Assembly (NCBI GenBank): GCA_964344335.1
Contig: CAYFMW010000035.1
Span: 1-7,649 of the forward strand
From: RUG11894 sp964344335
Lineage (GTDB): Bacteria; Bacillota; Clostridia; Peptostreptococcales; Anaerovoracaceae
Length of the DNA: 7,649 nt
Direction: 5' to 3'
Within the stretch, counting starts at the first letter, position 1. Each line of letters starts with the position of its first letter. Below the pieces are notes generated by a model, which saw only the letters and a program-made list of their open reading frames with translations, did no database searches and had not been told where the DNA came from. The translations under genes were made by a program, and so were the position numbers. Shown in pieces: positions 1 to 6,971 of the stretch.

Positions 1-1113
1 AAGCGTCGATTTGCCGCTTCCCGTCGACCCTATAATCGCCTTCGTCTCCCCTTTACAAAGATTAAAGCTGATACTTCGTAAGCTCGCGCTGCGAGAACCG
101 GGATAATAAAAGTCTACGCATCTAAAGCTTATGCCCTTTGAGTCCGATTCCGGGATATCTTCCTTTATCTTAAGAATTTCATCGGTGTTTAAAACTTCCG
201 AAATTCTATCTATGGAAACCTTAGACCTCGGGATGATTGTTATGATGGAGGCGAACTGCTGGATATTGTTCAGGCTCATGCTTGCATACTCTATAAGACC
301 TATCAGAACACCCAATTTAATCGTACCCGTCTGTGCGCGTCCACCGCCCAAGAATAATATGATCAAAATTAAAATGTTGGTAAAGAGTAATATGAGGGGG
401 CTCAAAAGCATCATAGTCGTTTCGGAGCTGACGCTTGCCTCATATGCTTCTTCCGTCGCTTTTCCGAATTCCTTCACCTCATAAGCGGACTTGTTGAAGG
501 CTCTTATGACCCGAATTCCTCTTATATTTTCTCTGAAAAGCTGATTGATGCGGTCTATTGAAAGGCGTATGCGGGCATATTGAGGAAGTGCCCTTGTCGT
601 CAGGAATAAACCCACAATAAAGATTGCGGGAATAATAATCAAAATAATCGAGGCCAATTTTTCATCGAGCGAAAAGGATACAGCCAATGCCCCTATGACG
701 GTAATCGTGAGGGTAAAAAGTTTCCTCAAAGATAAATCTATTAAATTCGAAACCTGCTTAACATCGTTTACGGTTCTCGTTATCAGAGTGGAATTGGAAA
801 AACCCGTCCTGGTTTCCTTGGACCATTCGATAACTCTTTCAAACAAATCCGTCCTTAAATCTCTGGATATTCCCGCAGTAACTTTAGTAAGAAAATAGAT
901 GGAAATCAACAGGGAAACTATATTCAGGACGGTTGCCGACAGCATCAGCAGCCCTCGGTAAATTATGCTTTCCATATCCCGCATCATTATTCCCGAGTCG
1001 ACGATATCCACCATAAGGCGCGGTATAAGGAGTTGTGCAAATACCCAGACGCTCGCAAAGAAAAGCTGGGCGATAATAAATTTTGTATACCTTTTGGCGT
1101 ACTTTATCAGCAT
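1..1113 (-). CDS. ABC exporter half-transporter (fused membrane domain and ATPase), 3' end outside window
   Basis: 371 codons are visible, running off the left edge; the missing part is most of the ATP-binding domain (Q-loop, signature motif, Walker B). Residues 1-~300 form a type-1 exporter membrane domain: hydrophobic segments near 11-31, 50-76, 130-150, 152-172, 235-258 and 267-290, plus the cytoplasmic-loop hallmark RENIRGIRVIRAFN at 194-207. The ATPase begins near 325, with an A-loop-type aromatic pair (FYYP, 335-338) and a complete Walker A, GSTGSGKST, at 362-370. The ATG is set by a strong Shine-Dalgarno (AGGTGGG, 1120-1126, 6-nt spacer) that overlaps the stop codon of mntP, so the two genes are almost certainly cotranscribed. 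Known of the family: MsbA/BmrA/Mdl-type proteins work as homodimers or as heterodimers of two adjacent genes, so a partner may lie beyond base 1. The substrate (drug, lipid or peptide) cannot be told from this part. Confidence 0.93.
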   Translation of the reverse strand, partial: MLIKYAKRYTKFIIAQLFFASVWVFAQLLIPRLMVDIVDSGIMMRDMESIIYRGLLMLSATVLNIVSLLISIYFLTKVTAGISRDLRTDLFERVIEWSKETRTGFSNSTLITRTVNDVKQVSNLIDLSLRKLFTLTITVIGALAVSFSLDEKLASIILIIIPAIFIVGLFLTTRALPQYARIRLSIDRINQLFRENIRGIRVIRAFNKSAYEVKEFGKATEEAYEASVSSETTMMLLSPLILLFTNILILIILFLGGGRAQTGTIKLGVLIGLIEYASMSLNNIQQFASIITIIPRSKVSIDRISEVLNTDEILKIKEDIPESDSKGISFRCVDFYYPGSRSASLRSISFNLCKGETKAIIGSTGSGKSTL

Positions 1114-1124
1114 GAGATTCCCAC

Positions 1125-1706
1125 CTATGTCAGTACCCCCAAGTGCTCCGACAGAATTTTTATGCCTAGTAATACCAGAATTATTCCGCCGGCCATCTGC
1201 GCCTTGTTGCCCAATCTGCTTCCGAAGATATTGCCGATTTTAACGCCGACCGCGCATATTACAAAGGTGCAAACTCCGATAAGAGTAACGACGCCGAATA
1301 TATTAACACCGCCTACCATCGCAAGTGAAATGCCGACCGCCAGCGCATCTATCGATGTTGCAATCGCCAGGACGAACATGGCCTTGAAGGACATATCCGC
1401 AACTCGCTCGTCTTCATCGCATCCGCAATTTTCAGAGAAGGCCTCCCTGATCATATTGATTCCTATAATGGCGAGCAGAACGAATGCAACCCAGTGGTCT
1501 ATCGCCTCGATTGCCTCCGCAAAGATTGCACCCAAAAAGAAACCTATGAGGGGCATTAAAGCCTGAAAACCGCCGAACCAAATACCACAAACAAGGCCGG
1601 CCCTAAGGTCGGCCTTTTTCATCGCCAGCCCCTTGCACACGGAAACCGCAAAGGCATCCATGCTGAGGGCTATAGACAACAACAGCAATTCTCCGAAATT
1701 GTTCAC
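1125..1706 (-). CDS. mntP: MntP-type manganese efflux pump
   Basis: A 193-residue integral membrane protein matching the usual MntP (YebN/DUF204) length of about 185-195. It is predicted to export Mn2+ across the cytoplasmic membrane. Six hydrophobic segments are visible near 5-25, 38-60, 68-88, 108-130, 135-155 and 170-188. The family's internal two-fold repeat shows as SMDAFAVS (15-22, Asp17) and TSIDALAVG (118-126, Asp121), whose aspartates are the expected metal-site acids, plus GFFLG at 55-59. The loop 92-99 is acidic and holds two cysteines (NCGCDEDE). The start is GTG: an in-frame TAA lies directly upstream, and the next Met (16) is inside the conserved first helix, so GTG is effectively forced. 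The gene begins 6 bp after ppdK and ends 11 bp before the ABC gene, with AGGA just upstream as a short-spaced ribosome site. No manganese riboswitch (yybP-ykoY) can fit in that gap, so control would come through the operon promoter. Confidence 0.95.
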   Translation of the reverse strand: MNNFGELLLLSIALSMDAFAVSVCKGLAMKKADLRAGLVCGIWFGGFQALMPLIGFFLGAIFAEAIEAIDHWVAFVLLAIIGINMIREAFSENCGCDEDERVADMSFKAMFVLAIATSIDALAVGISLAMVGGVNIFGVVTLIGVCTFVICAVGVKIGNIFGSRLGNKAQMAGGIILVLLGIKILSEHLGVLT

Positions 1707-1712
1707 TTATTC

Positions 1713-4352
1713 CTACTTCATCTGACTTTTAAGCTGCGCCTGCGCTCCGGCGAGCCTCGCGATAGGAACCCTGAAGGGGCTGCAGGACACATAGTCCAGT
1801 CCTACGCGGTCGAAGAATTCCACAGACGAAGGATCTCCTCCGTGCTCGCCGCAGACTCCGAGGTGAATATCCGGACGCGCCGCCCTTCCGAGCTTGCACG
1901 CGAGCTCTACCAGCTTTCCGACGCCCTTCTGGTCGAGCCTCGCAAAGGGGTCGCTCTCGTAAATCTTCTTGCTGTAGTAATCCTCCAGGAACTTGCCGGC
2001 GTCGTCCCTAGAAAATCCGAAAGTCATCTGTGTAAGGTCGTTCGTACCGAAGGAGAAGAAATCAGCTTCCTTCGCTATTTCGTCCGCCGTAAGCGTGGCT
2101 CTGGGAATTTCGATCATGGTACCCACGAGATACTTCATATCGCTTCCCGCCTCCGCGATAAGCTTGTCGGCAGCTGCGACCACGACATCCTTAACGAATT
2201 TGAACTCCTTAATCTCTCCGATGAGCGGAATCATTATTTCGGGAACCATCTCCCATTCGGGATGCCTCTTCTGAACAGCCAATGCGGCCTTTATAATCGC
2301 ATTGGTCTGCATCTCGGCGATCTCGGGATAGGTGACCGCAAGCCTGCAGCCTCTGTGCCCCATCATCGGGTTGAACTCGTGCAGACCCTCCATGAAGCTC
2401 TTGATTTCCTCAACGCTCTTGTTCTGAGCCTCGGCCAGAGCCCTTATATCGTCCTCCTCCTGAGGAAGGAACTCGTGGAGAGGCGGATCCAGCAGGCGTA
2501 TCGTTACGGGATAGCCTTGCATCGCCTCGTAGATGCCCTCGAAGTCGCCCTGCTGAATCGGTTCTATCTTGGCAAGCGCGGCGACGCGCTCTTCGACATT
2601 TTCCGCAAAGATCATCTCGCGGAAGGCTCCGATTCTGTCGGATTCGAAGAACATGTGCTCCGTGCGGGTCAGTCCTATACCGCGAGCTCCAAGCTCTATA
2701 GCCTTTGCGGCATCCTTCGGGGTGTCGGCATTGGTCCTTACATCAAGCCTGCGGTACTTATCCGCCCATTCCATGATGCGCTCGAACTCCCCTGCTATCT
2801 CGGCTTCCACGGTCGGCAGCTCTCCTTCGTAGATGTTGCCCGTAGAGCCGTCCAGAGAGATCTTGTCGCCCTCGTTGAATATCTTTCCGCCGAGCCTGAA
2901 CCTCCTGTTTGCCTCGTCTATCTTTACATCTCCGCAGCCGGCGACGCAGCACTCACCCATGCCTCTTGCAACTACGGCGGCGTGAGAAGTCATGCCACCT
3001 CTGGCGGTGAGAATTCCGTTCGCGACCTGCATCCCCTCGATATCGTCGGGGGAGGTTTCGAGTCTCACGAGTATAACCTTGGCCTTGGGGTTCTTGTCGA
3101 CCGCACGCTTTGCATCCTCGGCCGTAAACACCACCGATCCCGTGGCAGCACCGGGAGAAGCTCCAAGTCCCTTGCCGATAGGCTTGTTATTTTTGAGCGC
3201 TTCGGGATCGAATGTGGGATGGAGCAGAGAATCGAGGTTGCGCGGATCTATCATCAGCACGGCCTGCCTTTCGTCTATCTTACCCTCGTCCACCAGATCG
3301 CAGGCGATCTTAAGCGCTGCATGAGCCGTCCTCTTACCGTTTCTGGTCTGCAGAATGTAGAATTTTTCTTCTTCGATGGTAAACTCGATATCCTGCATGT
3401 CGCGATAATGATTCTCCAGTATCCCGCAGATCTTAACGAACTCATCGTAGGCTGCAGGCATTATATCCTTCAATTTAGCTATCGGCATAGGGGTGCGAAC
3501 GCCTGCGACCACATCTTCGCCCTGAGCGTTCATGAGGAACTCACCCATTATATGCTTTTCGCCGGTCGCGGGATCTCTCGTAAATGCGACGCCGGTTCCG
3601 GAGGTTTCACCCATGTTTCCGAAGACCATGGGCATAACATTGACCGCTGTACCCCAGCTGTAGGGGATATCGTTGTCCCTCCTATATACGACTGCTCTGG
3701 GGTTGTCCCAGCTCCTGAATACCGCCTCTATGGCTGCAAACAGCTGCACCTTCGGGTCGTCGGGGAATTCCGCTCCGGTCTTCTCCCTGTACTCTTTCTT
3801 GAAGAGCCCGACCAGCTTCTTTAAATCCTCAACATCCAGATCGACATCGTTGACTACACCCTTATCGAGCTTCATCTCGTCGATGAGCTCCTCGAATTTC
3901 TTCTTGCCCGTGTCCATGACGACATCGGAATACATCTGTATAAAGCGTCTGTAGCAATCCCAGGCCCATCTCGGATTGCCGGACTTTTCCGCAATCGTAT
4001 TTACTACTTTCTCGTTTAAACCGAGATTGAGTATCGTATCCATCATGCCCGGCATGGAGGCTCTGGCGCCCGAGCGCACCGAAACCAGCAGCGGATTGCT
4101 CTCGCTTCCGAATTTCTTGCCGTTGATCTCCTCCATCTTGGCCACGCTCTCCATTATCTCGGCCCTGAGGCTGTCTTCTATCTTCTTTCCGCCCTCATAA
4201 TAGCGGATGCAGGCCTCCGTAGTTATCGTAAAGCCGTGCGGGACGGGAAGACCGATATTCGTCATCTCGGCGAGGTTTGCACCTTTCCCGCCTAAAAGGT
4301 TGCGCATCGAGGCATTACCCTCGGAAAACATATACACATATTTCGCACTCAT
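1713..4352 (-). CDS. ppdK: Pyruvate, phosphate dikinase
   Basis: A full-length 879-residue cytoplasmic enzyme that interconverts pyruvate + ATP + Pi with phosphoenolpyruvate + AMP + PPi; in anaerobes it is often used in glycolysis with PPi. Domains in order: the ATP-grasp nucleotide-binding region (1-~340) with GGKGANLAEM (21-30, Lys23), the SVRSGA segment (Arg93), and Glu323/Gln335; the swivelling phosphohistidine domain (~390-510) with GGMTSHAAVVARGMG (452-466), where His457 is the phosphocarrier and Thr455 the residue targeted by PDRP-type regulators in plants and some bacteria; and the C-terminal PEP/pyruvate barrel with Arg563, Arg619, Glu748, Asn771 and the acid/base Cys834 in GVCGEHGGDP. 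Each is within 1-3 positions of its C. symbiosum equivalent, so nothing essential is missing. The ATG is preceded by AGGAAG (4360-4365, 7-nt spacer). It is first in an apparent operon with mntP and the ABC gene. No ppdK regulatory-protein gene is visible beside it. Confidence 0.98.
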   Translation of the reverse strand: MSAKYVYMFSEGNASMRNLLGGKGANLAEMTNIGLPVPHGFTITTEACIRYYEGGKKIEDSLRAEIMESVAKMEEINGKKFGSESNPLLVSVRSGARASMPGMMDTILNLGLNEKVVNTIAEKSGNPRWAWDCYRRFIQMYSDVVMDTGKKKFEELIDEMKLDKGVVNDVDLDVEDLKKLVGLFKKEYREKTGAEFPDDPKVQLFAAIEAVFRSWDNPRAVVYRRDNDIPYSWGTAVNVMPMVFGNMGETSGTGVAFTRDPATGEKHIMGEFLMNAQGEDVVAGVRTPMPIAKLKDIMPAAYDEFVKICGILENHYRDMQDIEFTIEEEKFYILQTRNGKRTAHAALKIACDLVDEGKIDERQAVLMIDPRNLDSLLHPTFDPEALKNNKPIGKGLGASPGAATGSVVFTAEDAKRAVDKNPKAKVILVRLETSPDDIEGMQVANGILTARGGMTSHAAVVARGMGECCVAGCGDVKIDEANRRFRLGGKIFNEGDKISLDGSTGNIYEGELPTVEAEIAGEFERIMEWADKYRRLDVRTNADTPKDAAKAIELGARGIGLTRTEHMFFESDRIGAFREMIFAENVEERVAALAKIEPIQQGDFEGIYEAMQGYPVTIRLLDPPLHEFLPQEEDDIRALAEAQNKSVEEIKSFMEGLHEFNPMMGHRGCRLAVTYPEIAEMQTNAIIKAALAVQKRHPEWEMVPEIMIPLIGEIKEFKFVKDVVVAAADKLIAEAGSDMKYLVGTMIEIPRATLTADEIAKEADFFSFGTNDLTQMTFGFSRDDAGKFLEDYYSKKIYESDPFARLDQKGVGKLVELACKLGRAARPDIHLGVCGEHGGDPSSVEFFDRVGLDYVSCSPFRVPIARLAGAQAQLKSQMK

Positions 4353-4417
4353 TTGAGTTCTTCCTATCGCTTACTCACCAATAGCATTAACTTATCAATT
4401 AGAAGCTTATTTTAATA

Positions 4418-4447
4418 ACTATATACCCAACCCATGCTGTTGCGCAA
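4418..4447 (-). promoter_or_regulatory. Candidate promoter for the ppdK-mntP-ABC operon
   Basis: Reading the minus strand, TTGCGC (4442-4447) is followed after 18 nt by TATAGT (4418-4423), or after 16 nt by TATATA (4420-4425), giving a plausible sigma-A -35/-10 pair 66-95 bases upstream of the ppdK ATG. The -35 matches the consensus only in its TTG. The whole element is entangled with the inverted repeat at 4426-4455, which would lie across the spacer and -35 box. Inferred from position and weak consensus match only. Confidence 0.35.
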
Positions 4448-4455
4448 GGATTGGG
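4426..4455 (-). terminator. Inverted repeat downstream of the LTA-synthase-like gene: weak terminator or operator
   Basis: On the minus strand, CCCAATCC and GGGTTGGG form an 8-bp stem with one G-U pair around a 14-nt loop whose first eight bases are the palindrome TTGCGCAA. It starts 20 nt after the stop codon of the LTA-synthase-like gene, the usual place for an intrinsic terminator. The following bases (TATATAGTTATT) are AT-rich but are not a proper U-run, so termination would be weak at best. Because it overlaps the ppdK promoter candidate, an operator is an equally reasonable reading. Confidence 0.4.
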
Positions 4456-4475
4456 CAATGTAAAATCTTAATTAA

Positions 4476-6464
4476 TCATTTAAAATATTTGTAATAGTCG
4501 AGTTCCAGGACTTTTTTTGAAAAATTGATAAGACCTCTGACATTCTGCTTTACTTCATTAATATACGAATCGTTAACTTCTCCGACATCCGGAGCGGGAG
4601 TGAACTTCCCGTTTGAAGAATTGTAAAAACCCTTTTCGGTGAGCCAGGTTCCGTTCGTCCACATCACCAGGGGGGGCTCATTCGAGAATACATCCCTGCC
4701 GACCAAAAGCCTTGAATCGTACTCTACTCCGAAAAGATTGCACAGAGTCGGCAGTATATCGAGCGAATATGTCGGCGTGTCTATTACGGGGGGGTCAGCA
4801 TCCTCGAGGCAGCCGCTCCATATTATCAGAGCGCTGTGGTCTCTCTCCTTTACATTGCTGTAACTGTAGCCGTAAAGCTCCGAGAGATAATCCTTGTCCG
4901 TTCCCCAGGCGCTGCTGTTTTCGAGGCCGTAAGGATAGTGATCCGTGCTGATGACTATCACCGTGTCGTCGGCTATGCCGGCCTTTTCGAGTTCGCTTAC
5001 GGTGTATTCCATAGCGTATTCCAGCTCCATATTGCAGGCCAAAAAGCCTTTTACAAAGGCGCTTCCCTCGAAGGAATCCATCACCTGCATGTTCTTTTTT
5101 GCCATCATGTTGGAACCCGGACCGTAATTGCAGTGCCCGCTTATCGTCATGTAATACACGCTGAAGGGCTGCTTGTCTATGTACTGAGGCAAAGTAAACT
5201 CCATCATATCGAGGTCCGACTCCGGCCATACCCCCTTGAGGCCATCCTCAAGACCGTTGCCTTTGGCTATATAATTATCGTAGCCGAGTCCGGGATGAGT
5301 CTTGTCGCGGTCATAATAAGTCTGATAACCGTTATGATAGGCGCAGGAAAAGTAGCCCAGCTCCCTGAGCTTATTTCCTATCGTCGTCGAATTATCGTGT
5401 CCGATTGTATTTTTTATACTCTTGACGCCGGCAGTCGGAACTATCCCGAATATGACCGAATATTCTCCCGTGGAAGTGCTGCCTCCCCAGGCAGGCTGAT
5501 AGTAGTCCTCAAAGACTATGCCCTTGTTAGCCATACGCCAGAGTGTCGGCGTCCGCTGTTCGTCGATAACCTCCTTTGCGAAGGCCTCGGCGGTTATTAA
5601 AATCAGATTCTTGCCTTTAAAGAGTCCCGTATAGGCGTTCTTGTTGGAAGGCGTCCTGCTCTTTACATACTCGTGAATCGCCTTCAGGTCTCCTGAAGAC
5701 GACGCTATAAGCGCATCTATATCCACATCCGACTCGTTGCGTCCATAAAATGAGGGTCCCGCCACGGATCCGCCGCCGGAAAAGGCTTTCGCCTCGACGA
5801 CGATGGGCAAAGATTCGGGCACCCCGACAAGGGCATATTTCAAATCCAGCCAGACCGCCTTGCTGAGCCCGAAACTCCGAACGGCATCGTTGAATGTGTA
5901 GCCTACGCTGTATCTTTCCTTGAGGTTTTCGGTGGAAGTCTGAAGCAGCATAGCGGCTATGAGAAGCACGCTCGCTGAAACTGCAAGTGCAGGCAGCTTC
6001 CAAAACTTCAGCTTAGCGGAGAAGTGTATGTGTTTCCTGAATATTATCATCAGCGCAGCTGGAAGCAGGAAGAGGATTATCAAAAATATCCCGTTCGTTA
6101 TTATATCTACTATTATTCCTCCGAATTCCGTAACGACGCCCTTTCCTCCGGCAAGAATATCGCTCATCGACATGAATACCTGATATGAGTTATTTATAAA
6201 ATACTGAAGACCGAATAGGAAAGCATCTACGCCCGCCATTGTGACTGCAATCCTGTACCTGTACTTTTCAGGGACCAATAGCAGAATCAGATTTAGAATC
6301 AAACCGACGCCGAGGTTCACCAGCAGGGCGGCAAAGGTTCCTTCCCAAAGCCCGCTGGCAACCCTGAGCAAAAATTCTTCGTACATCAATGTAAGCGGCA
6401 GTATGAGCCTCCCGTTGAGCCTCCATTGCTTCTTTTTATTTTGAGATTTCTCCGAATCAAACAT
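4476..6464 (-). CDS. LTA-synthase-like membrane sulfatase-fold phosphotransferase
   Basis: 662 residues, the normal size for the LtaS family (polyglycerol-phosphate/lipoteichoic acid synthases and related phosphoglycerol transferases). The N-terminus has about five hydrophobic segments (near 20-37, 42-64, 69-91, 113-141 and 158-175). An extracytoplasmic alkaline-phosphatase/sulfatase-fold domain runs from ~284 to 600. Metal and catalytic motifs are in order: LILITAEAF (Glu293), GGSTSTGEY with Thr330 as the likely nucleophile, the HNGYQTYYDRD segment (377-387), ISGHCNY (His444) and VISTDHYPYG (Asp508, His509). These correspond to Glu255, Thr300, His416, Asp475 and His476 of S. aureus LtaS. The domain would work outside the membrane using phosphatidylglycerol as donor; this is family knowledge, and the true polymer is not shown. 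The ATG overlaps the stop of the truncated MATE gene by 8 nt, and its Shine-Dalgarno AAGGTG (6472-6477, 7-nt spacer) lies in that gene's last codons. LtaS proper versus another LtaS-like paralogue cannot be decided here. Confidence 0.9.
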   Translation of the reverse strand: MFDSEKSQNKKKQWRLNGRLILPLTLMYEEFLLRVASGLWEGTFAALLVNLGVGLILNLILLLVPEKYRYRIAVTMAGVDAFLFGLQYFINNSYQVFMSMSDILAGGKGVVTEFGGIIVDIITNGIFLIILFLLPAALMIIFRKHIHFSAKLKFWKLPALAVSASVLLIAAMLLQTSTENLKERYSVGYTFNDAVRSFGLSKAVWLDLKYALVGVPESLPIVVEAKAFSGGGSVAGPSFYGRNESDVDIDALIASSSGDLKAIHEYVKSRTPSNKNAYTGLFKGKNLILITAEAFAKEVIDEQRTPTLWRMANKGIVFEDYYQPAWGGSTSTGEYSVIFGIVPTAGVKSIKNTIGHDNSTTIGNKLRELGYFSCAYHNGYQTYYDRDKTHPGLGYDNYIAKGNGLEDGLKGVWPESDLDMMEFTLPQYIDKQPFSVYYMTISGHCNYGPGSNMMAKKNMQVMDSFEGSAFVKGFLACNMELEYAMEYTVSELEKAGIADDTVIVISTDHYPYGLENSSAWGTDKDYLSELYGYSYSNVKERDHSALIIWSGCLEDADPPVIDTPTYSLDILPTLCNLFGVEYDSRLLVGRDVFSNEPPLVMWTNGTWLTEKGFYNSSNGKFTPAPDVGEVNDSYINEVKQNVRGLINFSKKVLELDYYKYFK

Positions 6465-6749
6465 TCTCCATCACCTTATTCTTCTCCCTGCGAAGCATTT
6501 TTCTCACTACAATCATATAGTATGCAGTCAACATTATCAGGCTCAGTGTCCAGCTGACGGGGTATGCCGTAAAGAGCATCTGATAAGTATGATACTTCGG
6601 TATCTTCCCACCACTATCATGCCGACAGTATTGTAAAAAAGTTGCAGCAGTCCCGAGAGCATAATAGGCACCGAGTACTTTAAGATAGCCGTGGACAGCG
6701 GGCCTTCTATCATGTCTATTCTATTTTCATTTTTTGTCCTAACTGCCAT
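6457..6749 (-). pseudogene. MATE-family efflux transporter remnant with internal deletion and frameshift
   Basis: Only the two ends of a MATE multidrug/Na+ antiporter remain. The first 50 codons from the ATG at 6749 read as a normal MATE N-terminus: DMIEGPLSTAILKYS, then SGLLQLFYNTVGMIVVGRY, the start of helix 1 and its conserved VVGR turn. The matching frame then stops resembling the family and ends at a TGA near 6543, giving a 68-residue product. The C-terminal end survives in another frame: QMLFTAYPVSWTLSLIML, YYMIVVRKML and a basic tail ending at the TGA at 6457-6459, typical of the last MATE helix. The family is about 440-460 residues, so roughly 1 kb (about 350 codons) is missing. The junction falls at about 6590-6602, in overlapping inverted repeats. 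No strong Shine-Dalgarno is seen before the ATG. The stop overlaps the next gene's start, so the remnant still leads the LTA-synthase-like operon. An assembly error is the main alternative. Confidence 0.8.
6585..6604. repeat. Two overlapping inverted repeats at the MATE deletion junction
   Basis: AAGTAT-G-ATACTT (6585-6597) is a perfect 6-bp inverted repeat around one base. It overlaps GATAC-TTCG-GTATC (6591-6604), a perfect 5-bp stem closed on the plus strand as C(TTCG)G, the exceptionally stable tetraloop type. They lie where the N-terminal MATE homology ends (Tyr50 codon at 6600-6602) and the C-terminal remnant begins. Such structures favour replication slippage, so they may have caused or resulted from the deletion; that link is inferred. 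Confidence 0.6.
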
Positions 6750-6799
6750 CTATACTGCGGAAAATTATCGAGCGAAAACTTCATTGAAGAAGAATTGCG

Positions 6800-6828
6800 A
6801 CTCTTTGCTTACTATTGCTCAAAAGAGT
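6800..6828 (-). repeat. Leader inverted repeat, second hairpin
   Basis: ACTCTTTG (6800-6807) and CAAAAGAGT (6820-6828) form an 8-bp stem with a single bulged base around a 12-base loop. In the minus-strand transcript it lies about 50 nt upstream of the MATE start and right after the U-run hairpin at 6831-6858. Its role is unknown. Confidence 0.4.
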
Positions 6829-6830
6829 TG

Positions 6831-6858
6831 AAAAACAGGCGGCGTAATTGCAACCTGT
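6831..6858 (-). terminator. Terminator- or attenuator-like stem with U-run in the MATE leader
   Basis: On the minus strand, ACAGG (6858-6854) pairs with CCTGT (6839-6835), extendable by two G-U pairs at the base, around a 14-nt loop. It runs directly into a stretch of five T residues (6835-6831). The stem is short for a strong intrinsic terminator, but the order of stem then U-run upstream of the first gene is what an attenuator would look like. Confidence 0.3.
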
Positions 6859-6928
6859 CCTGCCACTCCGAGACTGTTTAATAATATAATTCGTTGCCGA
6901 TTTTTTGCCTTGCTTGCTAAGTTATGTA

Positions 6929-6937
6929 ATTATATCA
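6929..6937 (-). promoter_or_regulatory. Extended -10 promoter candidate for the MATE-LTA unit
   Basis: The minus strand reads TGATATAAT, an exact TG-n-TATAAT extended -10 element. No good -35 hexamer is found 16-18 nt upstream, which extended -10 promoters can tolerate. It lies about 180 nt upstream of the MATE ATG in an AT-rich stretch where chance matches are fairly likely. Confidence 0.45.
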
Positions 6938-6971
6938 TATCCCGGGCTATAAAGGTTATATAAGATTTTAT

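Larger units (their letters stand above)
6750..6928 (-). promoter_or_regulatory. Long 5' leader of the MATE-LTA transcript with two hairpins
   Basis: If transcription starts just downstream of the extended -10 at 6929-6937, about 170 nt are transcribed before the MATE ATG. Two inverted repeats follow each other in this leader (6858-6831 and 6828-6800), the first ending in a U-run. I see no conserved motif of a known riboswitch or T-box, and no leader peptide I can support. An attenuator-type leader is possible but unproven. Confidence 0.3.

Noticed and set aside
1..1113. ABC gene as a truncated or broken gene
   Set aside because: The frame is uninterrupted up to the window edge inside Walker A; the missing part is due only to the window boundary.
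1033..1566. Plus-strand open frame of 177 codons opposite mntP
   Set aside because: It is the reverse-strand shadow of mntP and the start of the ABC gene; Ser/Pro/Ile-rich low-information sequence.
1842..3824. Plus-strand open frame of 660 codons opposite ppdK
   Set aside because: It is wholly antisense to a perfect full-length ppdK. Its translation is rich in Leu, Arg and His without any domain, and such long antisense frames commonly arise from the biased codon use of a highly expressed gene.
4353..4475. Manganese (yybP-ykoY) riboswitch upstream of ppdK-mntP
   Set aside because: The gap is only 123 bp and already holds the inverted repeat and promoter candidate. I could not find the conserved paired loops of that riboswitch.
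4836..5600. Plus-strand open frame of 254 codons opposite the LTA-synthase-like gene
   Set aside because: It is antisense to a gene with intact catalytic motifs, has no ribosome site of note and no recognisable family features.
6831..6858. Guanidine (mini-ykkC) riboswitch in the MATE leader
   Set aside because: MATE exporters can be controlled by such elements, but the two hairpins here lack the paired ACGR loops; only a chance ACGC is present.
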